DNA of 64,000 nucleotides from Bacillus sp. Bos-x628. Lineage in GTDB: Bacteria > Bacillota > Bacilli > Bacillales > Bacillaceae. Numbering within the stretch: position 1 is the first letter of the stretch; each line of letters starts with the position of its first letter. Below, piece after piece: positions 1 through 8,842 of the stretch. A program made the position numbers and the translations under genes. The stretch spans positions 2,666,001 to 2,730,000 of the forward strand of contig NZ_CP159358.1 of the NCBI RefSeq assembly GCF_040500475.1, read 5' to 3'. Below the pieces are notes generated by a model that did no database searches, was not told the DNA's origin, and was given only the letters and a program-made list of their open reading frames with translations.

Positions 1-37
1 TTGTTTTTGCTTACTTTCATGTAAATGTCGCCAATAG

Positions 38-82
38 AAAAGCACCTCCAAATGTTAGATTGTATCTAACTATTTGGGGTGC
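38..82 (-). terminator. Terminator of the binase gene
   Basis: A long hairpin lies just downstream of the ribonuclease stop. GCACCTCCAAAT plus GTTAGAT pairs with ATCTAAC plus ATTTGGGGTGC around a 3-nt loop. On the minus strand it is followed by TTTTC, as in an intrinsic terminator. Confidence 0.75.
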
Positions 83-112
83 AATTCACAAAACGGACTG
101 TCTTTGATCATT

Positions 113-598
113 TTAGCGGATACGTGTAAATGTCGCATAATGGTCCGTTGTTTTGTAAATGAGCCAGTCACTTGAATACAGAAGACGATCAGCATTACGG
201 AAGCCAGAGACGTAATTGATGTCCGCTTCACGCCACGTTCGTCCGCTCGCTGAAGGAAGTCGTCCCTCACGGTTAGAGAAGATGTCTCCCCCAATGCTTT
301 TCCCTGGGGCTACCTCAGCTAAATTTCCTTTTGATGGGACCCACCCAAGAGCAATTGCTTGAGATTTTGTTATATAGTTATCAGGTAGTCGTTTGTAGCG
401 GATTAAATAGTCTGCAACCCCATCAAACGTGTTAATGACTGCAAGTGTATGCAGGTCTGGTGCAAGTTGAGTTGACACTGATTGAGCGGCGTTTGACGGA
501 AGAGCTGTTTCTGCATGAGCATGCTGTGGGGTGAATCCAGAAAACAAAATAGCAGCGATCAGAGTAATCATCGTAAATAAAGAACTCAATTTTTTCAT
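113..598 (-). CDS. Secreted guanyl-specific ribonuclease (binase/barnase family)
   Basis: Extracellular RNase that cleaves single-stranded RNA after guanine, scavenging phosphate or acting on competitors and hosts. The 161-residue precursor has a signal peptide (about 1-29, ending AHA), a short pro-region, and a mature domain of 109 residues starting AVINTFDG at residue 53, the exact length of binase. The family catalytic residues Glu72, Arg82 and His101 (mature numbering) appear to be present, with His101 in DHYATFTRIR. A few substitutions separate it from the binase sequence I remember (SQAIALGW, GGDIFSN). The ATG at 604 touches the AGGAGG site, so the second ATG at 598, six bases on, is preferred. 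A minus-strand TATAAT-like -10 lies at 656-661. No barstar-like inhibitor gene is adjacent. Confidence 0.97.
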   Translation of the reverse strand: MKKLSSLFTMITLIAAILFSGFTPQHAHAETALPSNAAQSVSTQLAPDLHTLAVINTFDGVADYLIRYKRLPDNYITKSQAIALGWVPSKGNLAEVAPGKSIGGDIFSNREGRLPSASGRTWREADINYVSGFRNADRLLYSSDWLIYKTTDHYATFTRIR

Positions 599-745
599 CT
601 TCATCCTCCTATACAGGAAATAAGATGTTGTCCTCTTGTTGCTTGTCTACCTCATATTATAGCACCCGAAAATGAAGGGGATGTAAAGAATAAGGAGATT
701 TGTTAAAATGAGACTTTTCTCCTGATTCTTCCTTTGGTAGATCAA

Positions 746-768
746 TAAAAAGTCGCATATCTCTGCGC
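746..768 (-). terminator. Probable weak terminator of yvcT
   Basis: A short hairpin (CGCA, six-base loop, TGCG, extendable with one mismatch) sits right after the dehydrogenase stop. On the minus strand it is followed by ACTTTTTATT. The stem is short, so confidence is moderate. Confidence 0.4.
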
Positions 769-769
769 C

Positions 770-1753
770 TTAAGATGAGGCAAGCTCTTTCACTATATCG
801 ACAGGAGCTTTGCCGTCAATGCCATGTATCACATTGTGAATGGCTCTTTTGAGCATGAGATCTCTTGTTGTCTTAGTAGCGGAACCGATATGGGGGGCGA
901 GTGTCACCTGATTCATGCTCATGAAAGGATGATCTTTTTCCAGTGGCTCTTGATCATAAACATCAAGACCTGCCCCTTTAATCCAGCCTTGCTGGAGAGC
1001 TTGAATAAGACTTTCCTCATCCACTGTTTTTCCTCGGGAGATGTTCACGAATAGAGCCGTGGGCTTCATCAGCTTGAATTCCCGTTCACCGATCATATGA
1101 TAGGTTTCCTCTGTAAGCGGTGTGATCAAGACAATGATATCTGCTTGCTTCAACAGGTCATCGAGTGAGCAATAAACTGCGCCATAAGCTGATTCGGCTT
1201 TTTCATTCCGGCTCCGGTTATGATAGAGCACGTTCATATCAAAACCATGTGCTGCTCGTTTTGCTACTTGCTCACCAATACGCCCCATTCCAATAATCCC
1301 AAGCGTCTGATGATGAACATCTATTCCAAAAATATCTTCTTCTTGCACAAACTTCGTCCATTTTCCATCACGTATGAAGCGATCAAGCTCTGCGATTCTT
1401 CTAGCAGAAGAGAGGATGAGCGAAAAAGCAAGATCAGCTACTGTATGATCGAGTGTATAAGGAGTGTGCGTTCCGATCACGCCCCTTTGTCTCATAGCAT
1501 GTAAGTCAAAGTTATCATAGCCAACGGAAGAATTGCTCACGACCTTTAGCTTCGGTGCGTGATCTAATAGTTCTTGATCAATTTTCGTTCCAGATGTCAA
1601 AAGTCCATCAGCTTGCTGCAGCTTCTCAAAAAGAATATCTCTTGGGATCGGATCCTTTGATTGCCAGATCTCATATGTACAGTGTTCCTTTAGCAATTCC
1701 TCAAAAGAGGCAGGTAAGGGTTTAGCGACAAAAATATGTGGTGTCACAGTCAA
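770..1753 (-). CDS. yvcT: NAD(P)-dependent D-2-hydroxyacid dehydrogenase (glyoxylate/2-ketogluconate reductase type)
   Basis: Cytosolic reductase of the D-isomer-specific 2-hydroxyacid dehydrogenase family, expected to reduce glyoxylate, hydroxypyruvate or 2-ketogluconate. The 327 residues show the Rossmann motif GMGRIG at 155-160 and the family catalytic triad: Arg240 (ISRGK), Glu269 (DQEP) and His288 (APHIGSAT). Length and sequence closely match what I recall of B. subtilis YvcT. The start is taken as TTG at 1753, five bases after AAAGGAGCGAG; a GTG two codons later is the alternative. It appears monocistronic. The exact substrate cannot be read from sequence. Confidence 0.93.
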   Translation of the reverse strand: MTVTPHIFVAKPLPASFEELLKEHCTYEIWQSKDPIPRDILFEKLQQADGLLTSGTKIDQELLDHAPKLKVVSNSSVGYDNFDLHAMRQRGVIGTHTPYTLDHTVADLAFSLILSSARRIAELDRFIRDGKWTKFVQEEDIFGIDVHHQTLGIIGMGRIGEQVAKRAAHGFDMNVLYHNRSRNEKAESAYGAVYCSLDDLLKQADIIVLITPLTEETYHMIGEREFKLMKPTALFVNISRGKTVDEESLIQALQQGWIKGAGLDVYDQEPLEKDHPFMSMNQVTLAPHIGSATKTTRDLMLKRAIHNVIHGIDGKAPVDIVKELASS

Positions 1754-2307
1754 CTCGCTCCTTTCATGATGTGCATCTTTCTTCTCTAATTATTATAAAG
1801 CAACAATTTCTGCAGTACACGTTTGAATGTTAGTTACTCAATATTTAATATACTGAAATAATGCGGAAGGACAGTCATTTTTTTAGTGAAAAAATAGATT
1901 TGTAAGCCATCTGATGCGTTCTGTATAGGTGCTACAACTTCACTATCGTACAGAGGCATAGGAAGTTCCTGTGGTTTTTGAGAGATGATCTGACAAATTG
2001 GAAAATAGATCGAGACTTCAATGGCAGAGAATGGATTTGAATTGTATTACTCGGGACGATTCTTTTTTACTAAACCATTTCATCGTCTTTTGATCTTCTG
2101 AGAACAATGGATCGAAAAGAAGTCTGCATGTCTATTACGATGAAGCGGAAAAGAGAAGAAAATAGAGAAAAGGCTTATATTTTTTCTCATCAATTTCTCA
2201 TTTTTTTCTTTTTTTTCTATCATTTTTCTTCTCTATGCTTGAGAGCACACGAAAGAAAAGGGGGACAGGCAGAAATCATCTTACTTAAAAAAATGGGAGA
2301 TGACAAA
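1754..2307. other. Intergenic region without a recognisable gene
   Basis: About 550 bases between the divergent yvcT and yvdA genes. An open frame continuous with yvdA begins at 2107, but it encodes low-complexity sequence with a run of phenylalanines from the T-rich tract at 2199-2225. It lacks a ribosome binding site and is not family sequence. I see no convincing second gene; promoters for both flanking genes presumably lie here. Confidence 0.5.
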
Positions 2308-2889
2308 ATGGGATCGACCTTAGAACAAATTCTTCAGCATAATCGTGAGTTTGTGAGTGAGAAGCATTATGAGCCTTACAAAGTAGGGAAATTTCCTGAA
2401 AAGAAATTGGTGATTTTAACATGTATGGATACACGTCTCTTGGAGCTATTGCCGCAAGCCATGGGGCTTCGCAACGGAGATGCCAAAATCATCAAAAATG
2501 CAGGAGCCATTGTATCACATCCCTTCGGCAGTGTGATGCGAAGTATATTACTTGCCATCTATGAACTGAAAGCGGAGGAAGTATGCATTGTGGGGCATCA
2601 TGAGTGCGGAATGGCTGGACTTGCTGCAGGTCCTTTACTTGAAAAAGTAAAAGCACGTGGGATAGAAGAGAAATGCTTGAACATTGTCGAAAATTCGGGT
2701 GTTGATTTGAAGGGCTGGCTAACAGGTTTTCATTCTGTTGAAGAAAGCGTGACACAAAGTGTCCAATTAGTAACACAGCATCCACTCATGCCAAATGATG
2801 TGACTGTGCATGGACTAGTCATTCATCCTGCTACAGGAAAGCTTGATATCGTTGTGAAAGACGGGCAGATCAATCCGCAGTTTGCCTAA
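2308..2889 (+). CDS. yvdA: Beta-class carbonic anhydrase
   Basis: Zinc enzyme interconverting CO2 and bicarbonate in the cytosol. The 193-residue protein has the beta-class ligands: Cys39 in TCMDTR with the Asp41/Arg43 dyad, and His97-x-x-Cys100 in GHHECG. The start is ATG 2308, seven bases after GGGAGA. An in-frame ATG at 2293 and the extension to 2107 lack ribosome binding sites. It lies 37 bases upstream of the SulP transporter gene, probably as one operon. That pairing of carbonic anhydrase with a SulP anion carrier suggests bicarbonate uptake or CO2 retention, which is inferred from context. Confidence 0.95.
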   Translation: MGSTLEQILQHNREFVSEKHYEPYKVGKFPEKKLVILTCMDTRLLELLPQAMGLRNGDAKIIKNAGAIVSHPFGSVMRSILLAIYELKAEEVCIVGHHECGMAGLAAGPLLEKVKARGIEEKCLNIVENSGVDLKGWLTGFHSVEESVTQSVQLVTQHPLMPNDVTVHGLVIHPATGKLDIVVKDGQINPQFA

Positions 2890-2926
2890 AAAGTCTACAA
2901 ATTCTTAAAGGAGGCCAACACATACC

Positions 2927-4549
2927 ATGCGTTTTTACGGAAGATTTGAAGGTTATGATTTATCAAAATTTAGACGCGATTTAATCGCTGGACTTGTCGT
3001 GGGCGTTGTGGCAATTCCTTTAGGCATGGCGTTTGCCATTGCTTCTGGTGTCGGCCCGGAATATGGTTTATATACTGTGATTGTTGCCGGCATTTTCATC
3101 TCATTGTTTGGTGGCTCTAAATACCAAATTGGTGGGCCTACTGGGGCGTTTGTTCCAATTTTATTCGGTATAGTCAGCCAATACGGCGTTGAAAATTTAT
3201 TGATTGCTGGCTTTATGGCAGGCTGTATGCTTGTATTATTCGGAATATTCAAACTTGGGAAGCTCATGAAATTTATTCCTCGTCCAGTTATCATCGGCTT
3301 TACCGCAGGCATTGCTGTCATCATTTTCTCAGGACAGATTGCCAACTTCCTCGGATTAAAGGGTGTTGAAAAGCATGAAAGCTTTTTCCTCAATATGAGA
3401 GAGATATTGGTTCATCTTGATACAACAAACAGCCTCGCCGTTCTTACAGCTTTGATTGGGCTGATTGTGATTTTGGCGGCACAAACATACATTCCCAAAA
3501 TACCTGGTGCTTTATTAGGTTTATTAGCTTCTACATTTGTAGCTGTTCTCTTTTTTCAAGGACAGGTCGAAACCATCGGCTCGGCATATGGTGAAATTCC
3601 GCGTCAGCTACCTAGCTTTGCATTTCCTGAATTGACCATTGAAAAAATGATGTATTTACTGCCTCCCGCTATTGTGATTGCGCTTTTAGGTGGGGTTGAG
3701 TCGATATTATCAGCAATGGTAGCAGATAACATGAAAGGCTCTAAACATGACAGCAACAAGGAGCTTATCGGACAAGGGATCGCCAATATGGCGGCACCGC
3801 TCTTCGGGGGAATTCCGGCAACTGGGGCGATTGCCCGTACAGCTACGAATATTAAAAATGGCGGAGCAAGCCCGATTTCAGGTGTTGTGCATGGCGTCGT
3901 TGTATTGCTCATCTTAATGCTATTTGCGCCATATGCATCCATGATTCCACTTGCTGCCATGGCCCCGATTTTAATGTTTGTTGCTTGGAATATGAGTGAG
4001 AGAAAAGAGTTTATCAATATTGTGAAAGTGAAAAATGCGGATTCACTTGTACTTGTCGTGACCTTCCTGTTAACGGTCATAGGTGATTTGATTATTGGGG
4101 TCACCGCAGGTCTCATTTTAGCATTTATCGCCTTTATCAAAAAAATGAGCCAGACGACCAACATTTATTCAAATGTGGCTGTTTCCCAGATTGAAACGGC
4201 AGCCACTTTAGAAAAACAGGTCAATCAAAAGGGAATTAGTATGTATTCCATTGAAGGACCATTATTCTTCGGTACGACGGATTCATTGGAAAATTCCATT
4301 TTAGATCATGTTCAGACAAAGCCTAAAACGCTCATTCTACTCATGAATAAAGTCAATTATATGGATACGTCAGCAGAAGCCGTCCTAATGAATATCTCTA
4401 ATCGTTTAAAGCGTCATAATGGTAAGCTCATGATCGTTGGGCTGCAATCACAGCCAAAAGAACTTCTGCATCGCACCGGTCTTTTTCATCAAATTGGGAA
4501 ACAGCATTTCTTTGAACGGACAGATGAGATATCACCACAGCAGCTATAA
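2927..4549 (+). CDS. yvdB: SulP-family anion transporter with STAS domain
   Basis: Membrane carrier of the SulP/SLC26 family; substrates in the family include sulfate, bicarbonate and dicarboxylates. The 540 residues hold a long hydrophobic transport domain (about residues 20-410) with the family signatures GLVVGVVAIPLGMAFAIASG and GGIPATGAIARTATN. A C-terminal STAS domain follows (about 430-535, around LILLMNKVNYMDTSAEAVL). It follows the carbonic anhydrase gene closely with an AAAGGAGG site and ends at a strong terminator. The pairing favours bicarbonate as substrate, but sequence alone does not prove it. Confidence 0.93.
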   Translation: MRFYGRFEGYDLSKFRRDLIAGLVVGVVAIPLGMAFAIASGVGPEYGLYTVIVAGIFISLFGGSKYQIGGPTGAFVPILFGIVSQYGVENLLIAGFMAGCMLVLFGIFKLGKLMKFIPRPVIIGFTAGIAVIIFSGQIANFLGLKGVEKHESFFLNMREILVHLDTTNSLAVLTALIGLIVILAAQTYIPKIPGALLGLLASTFVAVLFFQGQVETIGSAYGEIPRQLPSFAFPELTIEKMMYLLPPAIVIALLGGVESILSAMVADNMKGSKHDSNKELIGQGIANMAAPLFGGIPATGAIARTATNIKNGGASPISGVVHGVVVLLILMLFAPYASMIPLAAMAPILMFVAWNMSERKEFINIVKVKNADSLVLVVTFLLTVIGDLIIGVTAGLILAFIAFIKKMSQTTNIYSNVAVSQIETAATLEKQVNQKGISMYSIEGPLFFGTTDSLENSILDHVQTKPKTLILLMNKVNYMDTSAEAVLMNISNRLKRHNGKLMIVGLQSQPKELLHRTGLFHQIGKQHFFERTDEISPQQL

Positions 4550-4560
4550 GCTTGCACAGG

Positions 4561-4592
4561 AAAGCACGTGATGAAAGTGTCACGTGCTTTTT
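4561..4592 (+). terminator. Terminator of the yvdAB operon
   Basis: AAAGCACGTGA and TCACGTGCTTT form a perfect 11-bp stem with an 8-base loop, and the T-run continues past the stem. Confidence 0.9.
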
Positions 4593-4752
4593 GTTCGCTC
4601 ATTTTCATAGGAAAAGCGCATTGTGAGCAGAAATATAGAGATGAGCAAGAAGCAGTAGGTTCCTTAAGAGATCTCCCGTTTCTGCCATGAGCAAACCCAT
4701 TCGGATAAATGGCCCATCATGTGCCGAATTTCTCGTTTGATAGAAATGTTTG

Positions 4753-4844
4753 AGCCACTTTTAATCTCGGTTGTTTGCATGTATGAACAGTTCTTTATAT
4801 AGTGTGTCATTTTTGATTTTACACTATATATAGATAAAGTGGCT
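4753..4844. repeat. Nested inverted repeats upstream of yvdD
   Basis: An outer pair, AGCCACTTT at 4753-4761 and AAAGTGGCT at 4836-4844, encloses an inner pair, TATATAGTGT at 4796-4805 and ACACTATATA at 4821-4830. The rest of the gap from 4593 to 4912 shows no gene. The arrangement could be a structured 5' leader of yvdD, a small RNA, or an old miniature-element remnant; nothing decides between these. Confidence 0.55.
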
Positions 4845-4912
4845 GTTTCTTTACAATAAACTATAGTAGAATGAGTGGTGATGAAATCATAGAAAGAGAT
4901 GGAGCTGTTTCG

Positions 4913-5491
4913 ATGAAAACGATTTGTGTATTTGCTGGATCGAATCCAGGTGTAAATGACGTATACAAACAAAAGGCTGTCGAGCTGGGTGCTTATATGG
5001 CAGAGCAGAGAATCCGCCTTGTGTACGGCGGCTCACGAATTGGCTTGATGGGAGCCATTGCAGATGAGGTACTGAGGTGCGGCGGGCAAGTGGTTGGTGT
5101 GATGCCAAAAGGGCTTTTTAGAGGAGAAGTGGTCCATCAAGAGCTGACAGAGTTAATAGAGGTGGCAGGGATGCATGAACGAAAAGCGAAAATGAGTGAA
5201 CTAGCTGATGGATTTATTGCCATGCCAGGTGGATTTGGTACATATGAAGAGTTATTTGAAGTTTTGTGCTGGGCACAAATCGGTATTCATCAAAAGCCAA
5301 TCGGATTATATCAAGTGAATGGTTATTTTGAACCGCTTCTTGAGATGGTGAAATATACTGTTCAAGAGGGATTTTCAAACGAATCACACCTTGAACTATT
5401 GCATGCTTCTTCACAGCCGGAAGAATTAATTTCACAGATGACCACTTATCAACCACCATCCCTCCAGCAAAAATGGACGGAGTTATCTTAA
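4913..5491 (+). CDS. yvdD: LOG-family protein (cytokinin riboside 5'-monophosphate phosphoribohydrolase type)
   Basis: Cytosolic Rossmann-like enzyme of the Lonely Guy family; characterised members remove ribose 5-phosphate from nucleoside monophosphates. The 192 residues include the family motif PGGFGTYEE and a GGSRIGLMG nucleotide-binding segment. ATG 4913 is preferred over the in-frame ATG 4871 because it has GGAG eight bases upstream and gives the usual family length beginning [10 protein letters not shown]. It is transcribed toward clpP and separated from it by a two-way terminator. The physiological nucleotide is not known from sequence. Confidence 0.92.
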   Translation: MKTICVFAGSNPGVNDVYKQKAVELGAYMAEQRIRLVYGGSRIGLMGAIADEVLRCGGQVVGVMPKGLFRGEVVHQELTELIEVAGMHERKAKMSELADGFIAMPGGFGTYEELFEVLCWAQIGIHQKPIGLYQVNGYFEPLLEMVKYTVQEGFSNESHLELLHASSQPEELISQMTTYQPPSLQQKWTELS

Positions 5492-5509
5492 TACGTGATT
5501 CATAAACAA

Positions 5510-5539
5510 AAACCGTCTATTCAAAAGAGCAGACGGTTT
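5510..5539. terminator. Bidirectional terminator between yvdD and clpP
   Basis: AAACCGTCT pairs with AGACGGTTT across a 12-base loop. T-rich sequence follows on both strands, serving the convergent yvdD and clpP genes. Confidence 0.8.
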
Positions 5540-5548
5540 GTTTGTTCA

Positions 5549-6145
5549 TTATTTTTGTTCATCTGTATTACGGGTCAAGACTTTGTCGATGAGTCCGTAT
5601 TCAAGTGCTTCTTGTGCTGTTTTGAAGTTGTCACGATCTGTATCGCGCTCGATCACTTCGATTGGTTGACCAGTACGTTCAGCAAGTACTTGGTTCAGTT
5701 TATCACGTAAAGAAAGAATTCGTTTGGCCGCAATCTCAATTTCCGTTGCTTGACCTTGAGCTCCGCCTAGTGGTTGGTGAATCATCACTTCACTGTTTGG
5801 AAGGGCATAGCGCTTACCTTTTTCACCAGCAGCAAGCAGGAACGCACCCATTGATGCAGCCATCCCAATACAAATAGTTGATACCTTTGGTTTAATAAAT
5901 TGCATCGTATCGTAAATGGCCATACCAGCTGTGATTGAACCACCAGGGCTGTTAATGTAAATAGAAATATCCTTTTCTGGATCTTCTGCTTCTAAGAAAA
6001 GAAGCTGTGACACGATGGAGTTGGCAACATTGTCATCAATCGCAGAACCAAGCATAATAATACGGTCTTTTAAAAGACGAGAATAAATGTCGTAAGCTCT
6101 TTCCCCACGATTTGTTTGCTCAATGACTGTAGGTATTAAATTCAT
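5549..6145 (-). CDS. clpP: ATP-dependent Clp protease proteolytic subunit ClpP
   Basis: Serine peptidase core of the Clp machinery; it forms the tetradecameric chamber fed by ClpC, ClpX or ClpE in the cytosol. The 198 residues carry the complete catalytic triad Ser98 (MAASMG), His123 (MIHQP) and Asp172 (DTDRDNF). Length and the N-terminus [10 protein letters not shown] are typical for Bacillus. It has a good AGGAGG site. Regulation is visible: a promoter overlapped by a CtsR heptad repeat lies 40-70 bases upstream. Confidence 0.99.
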   Translation of the reverse strand: MNLIPTVIEQTNRGERAYDIYSRLLKDRIIMLGSAIDDNVANSIVSQLLFLEAEDPEKDISIYINSPGGSITAGMAIYDTMQFIKPKVSTICIGMAASMGAFLLAAGEKGKRYALPNSEVMIHQPLGGAQGQATEIEIAAKRILSLRDKLNQVLAERTGQPIEVIERDTDRDNFKTAQEALEYGLIDKVLTRNTDEQK

Positions 6146-6184
6146 AATGTTCCTCCTTCACCTATTAGGTAAGTATGTAATACA

Positions 6185-6214
6185 ATGATACATTTTTGGT
6201 CAATAAAGGTCAAA
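6185..6214 (-). promoter_or_regulatory. clpP sigma-A promoter overlapped by a CtsR operator
   Basis: Read on the plus strand, GGTCAAT AAA GGTCAAA (6198-6214) matches the CtsR heat-shock heptad repeat RGTCAAA-N3-RGTCAAA with one mismatch. On the minus strand the same bases provide TTGACC as -35 (6208-6213), with a 17-base spacer to TATCAT (6185-6190). A bound repressor would therefore block RNA polymerase directly. Confidence 0.85.
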
Positions 6215-6339
6215 CAAAATGCTGACCTGAAATCAAATACCCCTAAACATTTTCCCCAAAATGATTCTGCTTCAAACCATCATCTTAATGTATGTGTCAG
6301 GAAAGAGAAAATACATCATCTTTTCTTGACGATTCATCA

Positions 6340-6368
6340 TTGCATTCTTGCAGCATTTCCCTTATAAT
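6340..6368 (+). promoter_or_regulatory. Promoter of the tRNA-Arg gene
   Basis: TTGCAT (6340-6345) and a perfect TATAAT (6363-6368) are separated by 17 bases and lie 30 bases before the tRNA. Confidence 0.7.
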
Positions 6369-6397
6369 TTGATATGCTGACGTTCTAAACATATCAT

Positions 6398-6473
6398 GCG
6401 CTCGTAGCTCAGTTGGATAGAGCGGTGGTTTCCGGTACCACGTCTGCCGGGGGTTCGAATCCCTCCGAGCGCG
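6398..6473 (+). tRNA. tRNA-Arg (anticodon CCG)
   Basis: A complete 76-base cloverleaf reads CGG codons. The acceptor arms GCGCTCG and CGAGCGC pair perfectly. The anticodon arm is GTGGT, loop TTCCGGT, ACCAC, and the T-loop contains GGTTCGAATCC. The discriminator is G and CCA is not encoded. Position next to clpP matches the single trnQ-Arg gene of B. subtilis. A terminator follows at 6511. Confidence 0.97.
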
Positions 6474-6510
6474 TATAATCCTTAACGTGTAAGAAAGAAA
6501 GGTCGTTTGC

Positions 6511-6537
6511 AAAAGCCCTCATATAGAGGGCTTTTTT
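6511..6537 (+). terminator. Terminator after tRNA-Arg
   Basis: AAAAGCCCTC, a 5-base loop, then GAGGGCTTTTTT. Confidence 0.88.
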
Positions 6538-6612
6538 GCGTTTTGACCTATCGCCAGAAAAGCAATTTGCTACGATGAAAAAAGTTATTCAGGACATGAT
6601 GATGATTGAAGG

Positions 6613-6643
6613 CAAAGCTTCAATAGGGGCTTTGTCTTTTTTT
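6613..6643 (+). terminator. Second terminator-like hairpin before the glycosyltransferase
   Basis: CAAAGC and GCTTTG flank a 10-base loop and are followed by TCTTTTTTT. Between tRNA-Arg and the next gene nothing else is recognised; the hairpin may mark a small RNA or the end of a lost gene. Confidence 0.5.
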
Positions 6644-6765
6644 ACGATATTTTCTTGAAATATTGGCCATAAGACTCATTTTCTCTTTTTACAGGCGTAT
6701 AAGTTGAGACTGTTGACTGTATGTGGTTAACATGGATGAGAAATGACAAATGGGAGGGAAGTAGC

Positions 6766-7932
6766 ATGGCAAAAATTTTATTGATTAATTTCCCAGCCGA
6801 AGGGCATGTGAATCCGGTATTAGGAATCACAAAAGCATGGACAGATAGAGGAGATGAGGTTCATGCTGTAACAACAATACATTATCAAGAACGATTTGAA
6901 CGCTTAGGTGCTCACGTACATATACACCCAGATTATATCCGAACATTAAGTGTGAATGAAGGAGAACTAGATTCAATGCAGCCTTTCTTTCATGCAATGT
7001 TGCAAACGTCATTAGATATATTAGAACTAGTGGAAAAACTCTCTCATCACCATCAATTTGATTTGGTATACTTCGACATGTTTGGAGCAGGCGAGCTTGT
7101 ATGTGATTTCTTAAAGATTCCAGGCGTTGGTTCCAATCCATCCTTCGTCATGCAAGAGGCACACTTTCAGACACCACTGTATAGAAAAGATGAGAAAGCC
7201 GCTCATCTGTTAGAAGAAATCAATGAACGGTTTGGTGTGCAGCCGAAGCACCTCATGCAGTTTATGAAAAACCGAGGAGAACTGAATATAGTGTATACGA
7301 GCGAATATTTTCAACCGGCTGTTGATGCGTTGAATGACTCGTTTGTCTTCATTGGACCGAGCTTTCCGAAACGAGCAGATCAGCATCATTTTCCGCTAGA
7401 AGCACTTGAAAATGAACGAGTGATCTATATATCCATGGGAACGGTTCTTGGTGAAACAGAGGCATTTTTTAATATGTGTATTGATGCGTTTGCGGATTTT
7501 GACGGGAAAGTGGTCATGGCAACAGGTGAAAAAATCGACATGTCGCTGATAAAAGATGCGCCCTCTCATTTTCTAATCGAGCCTTATGTGCCGCAGCTTG
7601 AAGTGCTGGAACATGCAGATGTGTTTATGACACATGGCGGAATGAACAGTGTCAATGAATCCATTCATTTTCATGTTCCTATGGTGGTCATTCCGCATGA
7701 CAAAGATCAGCCAATGGTCGCGAAAAGACTGACTGAATTGTCCGCTGCACGAGCGCTTGATAAAGAACAGCTCACAGCGAAGCAGTTGAGAGATACAGTT
7801 ATCACTGTTCTAGCAAGTGATGCCTTTCGAGCGGGTATTGAAAAAATTGAACAAAGTTTTCGGACAGCAGGGGGAACAGAAAAGGCATTACGCATGATTG
7901 ATACGTTTATTCAAATGAAGCAGACCCAGTAA
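6766..7932 (+). CDS. Macrolide-type UDP-glycosyltransferase (YjiC/YojK/YdhE-like)
   Basis: Cytosolic GT1-family enzyme that transfers a sugar from a nucleotide donor to small hydrophobic acceptors such as macrolides or flavonoids. The 388 residues start MAKILLINFPAEGHVNP, the usual acceptor-domain N-terminus. The C-terminal donor-binding motif THGGMNSVNES lies near residues 287-297, followed by PHDKDQP. ATG 6766 follows GGGAGGG at good spacing, whereas ATG 6721 has no ribosome binding site. It stands alone upstream of a decayed ABC-F gene. B. subtilis has several paralogues, so no specific symbol is given. Confidence 0.92.
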   Translation: MAKILLINFPAEGHVNPVLGITKAWTDRGDEVHAVTTIHYQERFERLGAHVHIHPDYIRTLSVNEGELDSMQPFFHAMLQTSLDILELVEKLSHHHQFDLVYFDMFGAGELVCDFLKIPGVGSNPSFVMQEAHFQTPLYRKDEKAAHLLEEINERFGVQPKHLMQFMKNRGELNIVYTSEYFQPAVDALNDSFVFIGPSFPKRADQHHFPLEALENERVIYISMGTVLGETEAFFNMCIDAFADFDGKVVMATGEKIDMSLIKDAPSHFLIEPYVPQLEVLEHADVFMTHGGMNSVNESIHFHVPMVVIPHDKDQPMVAKRLTELSAARALDKEQLTAKQLRDTVITVLASDAFRAGIEKIEQSFRTAGGTEKALRMIDTFIQMKQTQ

Positions 7933-8018
7933 GAGGGGGTTTCCTCATCAAATGTGTTCGGATTACTCCAATGAAGAATACCTTTTAAAAGAAAATAGAA
8001 TAAGATGACAAGGCGACA

Positions 8019-8775
8019 ATGCCATCACAAAAGGTTAAATCTTCTGGTTCTAACATTGCGAAGCCATATTATGCAAATAAGCAAAAAAAGCTTCAAAAAA
8101 CAGCAAAATCCATTGAGAGAAAAATGGATAAATTGGAAATGATTCGCAAATTAAAGGACATCCACCCCATCCAAATGACACAAGATAAATGAAGGAAATT
8201 GCAAGTCGTACCGTCTTACGTGCAAAGGACTTAGATGGAAAGGCGGGTAAAAGAATCCTATGGGTGAAGTCAGAGGCGGAGATAAAGTAGTGATAATCGG
8301 GAAGAATGGTAGCGGCAAAACGACATTGCTAAAAGTGCTTGTGAATGGTCATCCTTGCTTATATTCCGTTCAGAAGCAGTCAATATATCTTTCTGGGTTT
8401 TCAGCTTGATCAATCGATTTTACACAATACACTTAATCAAGCCATTCAGGATGAGACCGTCATTCGCACTATTTTAGCTAGGAGATGTGCATAAGCCTGT
8501 GGGTGCTAAGCGGGGGAGAACGGGTGAAAACAATGCTTGCCAAGTTATTGGTGAGTGATGACATGATTGCAGACTGATTCAACAAGCAACAAACTCGGAT
8601 TTCAGTCATTGACGTATTTAATAGCAAATATGAAGTGTATATGCAAAAGGAAGAAAAGCCTGCTGCTACACAGGTGGAAAAGGAACGTCTCTTCATTGAC
8701 ATGCGGCTGTCTAAGGTGCTTAGCCGCTTAAGTATAGACCCTACTCAGGAACTGGAAGATACATTTCAAGCATGA
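8019..8775 (+). pseudogene. Decayed ABC-F ATPase (antibiotic-resistance/translation factor type), N-terminal part missing
   Basis: Coding similarity continues through several frames. From 8019 there is an interdomain-linker-like stretch (YYANKQKKLQKTAKSIERK) ending at a stop. Next comes RTVLRAKDLDGK, then after a frameshift a Walker A segment VVIIGKNGSGKTTLLKVL (about 8287-8340), then LDQSILHNTLNQAIQDE. A signature motif LSGGERVKTMLAKLLVSDD follows (about 8504-8563) and a C-terminal RLSKVLSRL tail ends at 8775. Stops and at least three frame changes break it. The first ATPase domain and the Walker B region are missing or unrecognisable. The layout resembles VmlR/Msr-like ribosome-protection ABC-F proteins. 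Confidence 0.8.
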
Positions 8776-8809
8776 TTAAAATAAAAGAAATTTTTAAATC
8801 AATAAGTCA

Positions 8810-8842
8810 AACACCCCCTGTGTTTAGTGAACAGGGGGGTGT
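8810..8842 (-). terminator. Hairpin terminator at the 3' end of pdaC
   Basis: CACCCCCTG and CAGGGGGGTG form a GC-rich stem overlapping the pdaC stop region. The following T-tract on the minus strand is short (GTTTG). Confidence 0.6.

Noticed and set aside
2107..2307. In-frame 67-codon extension of the carbonic anhydrase
   Set aside because: Low-complexity sequence from a T-rich tract with no ribosome binding site; the family N-terminus and a good site are at 2308.
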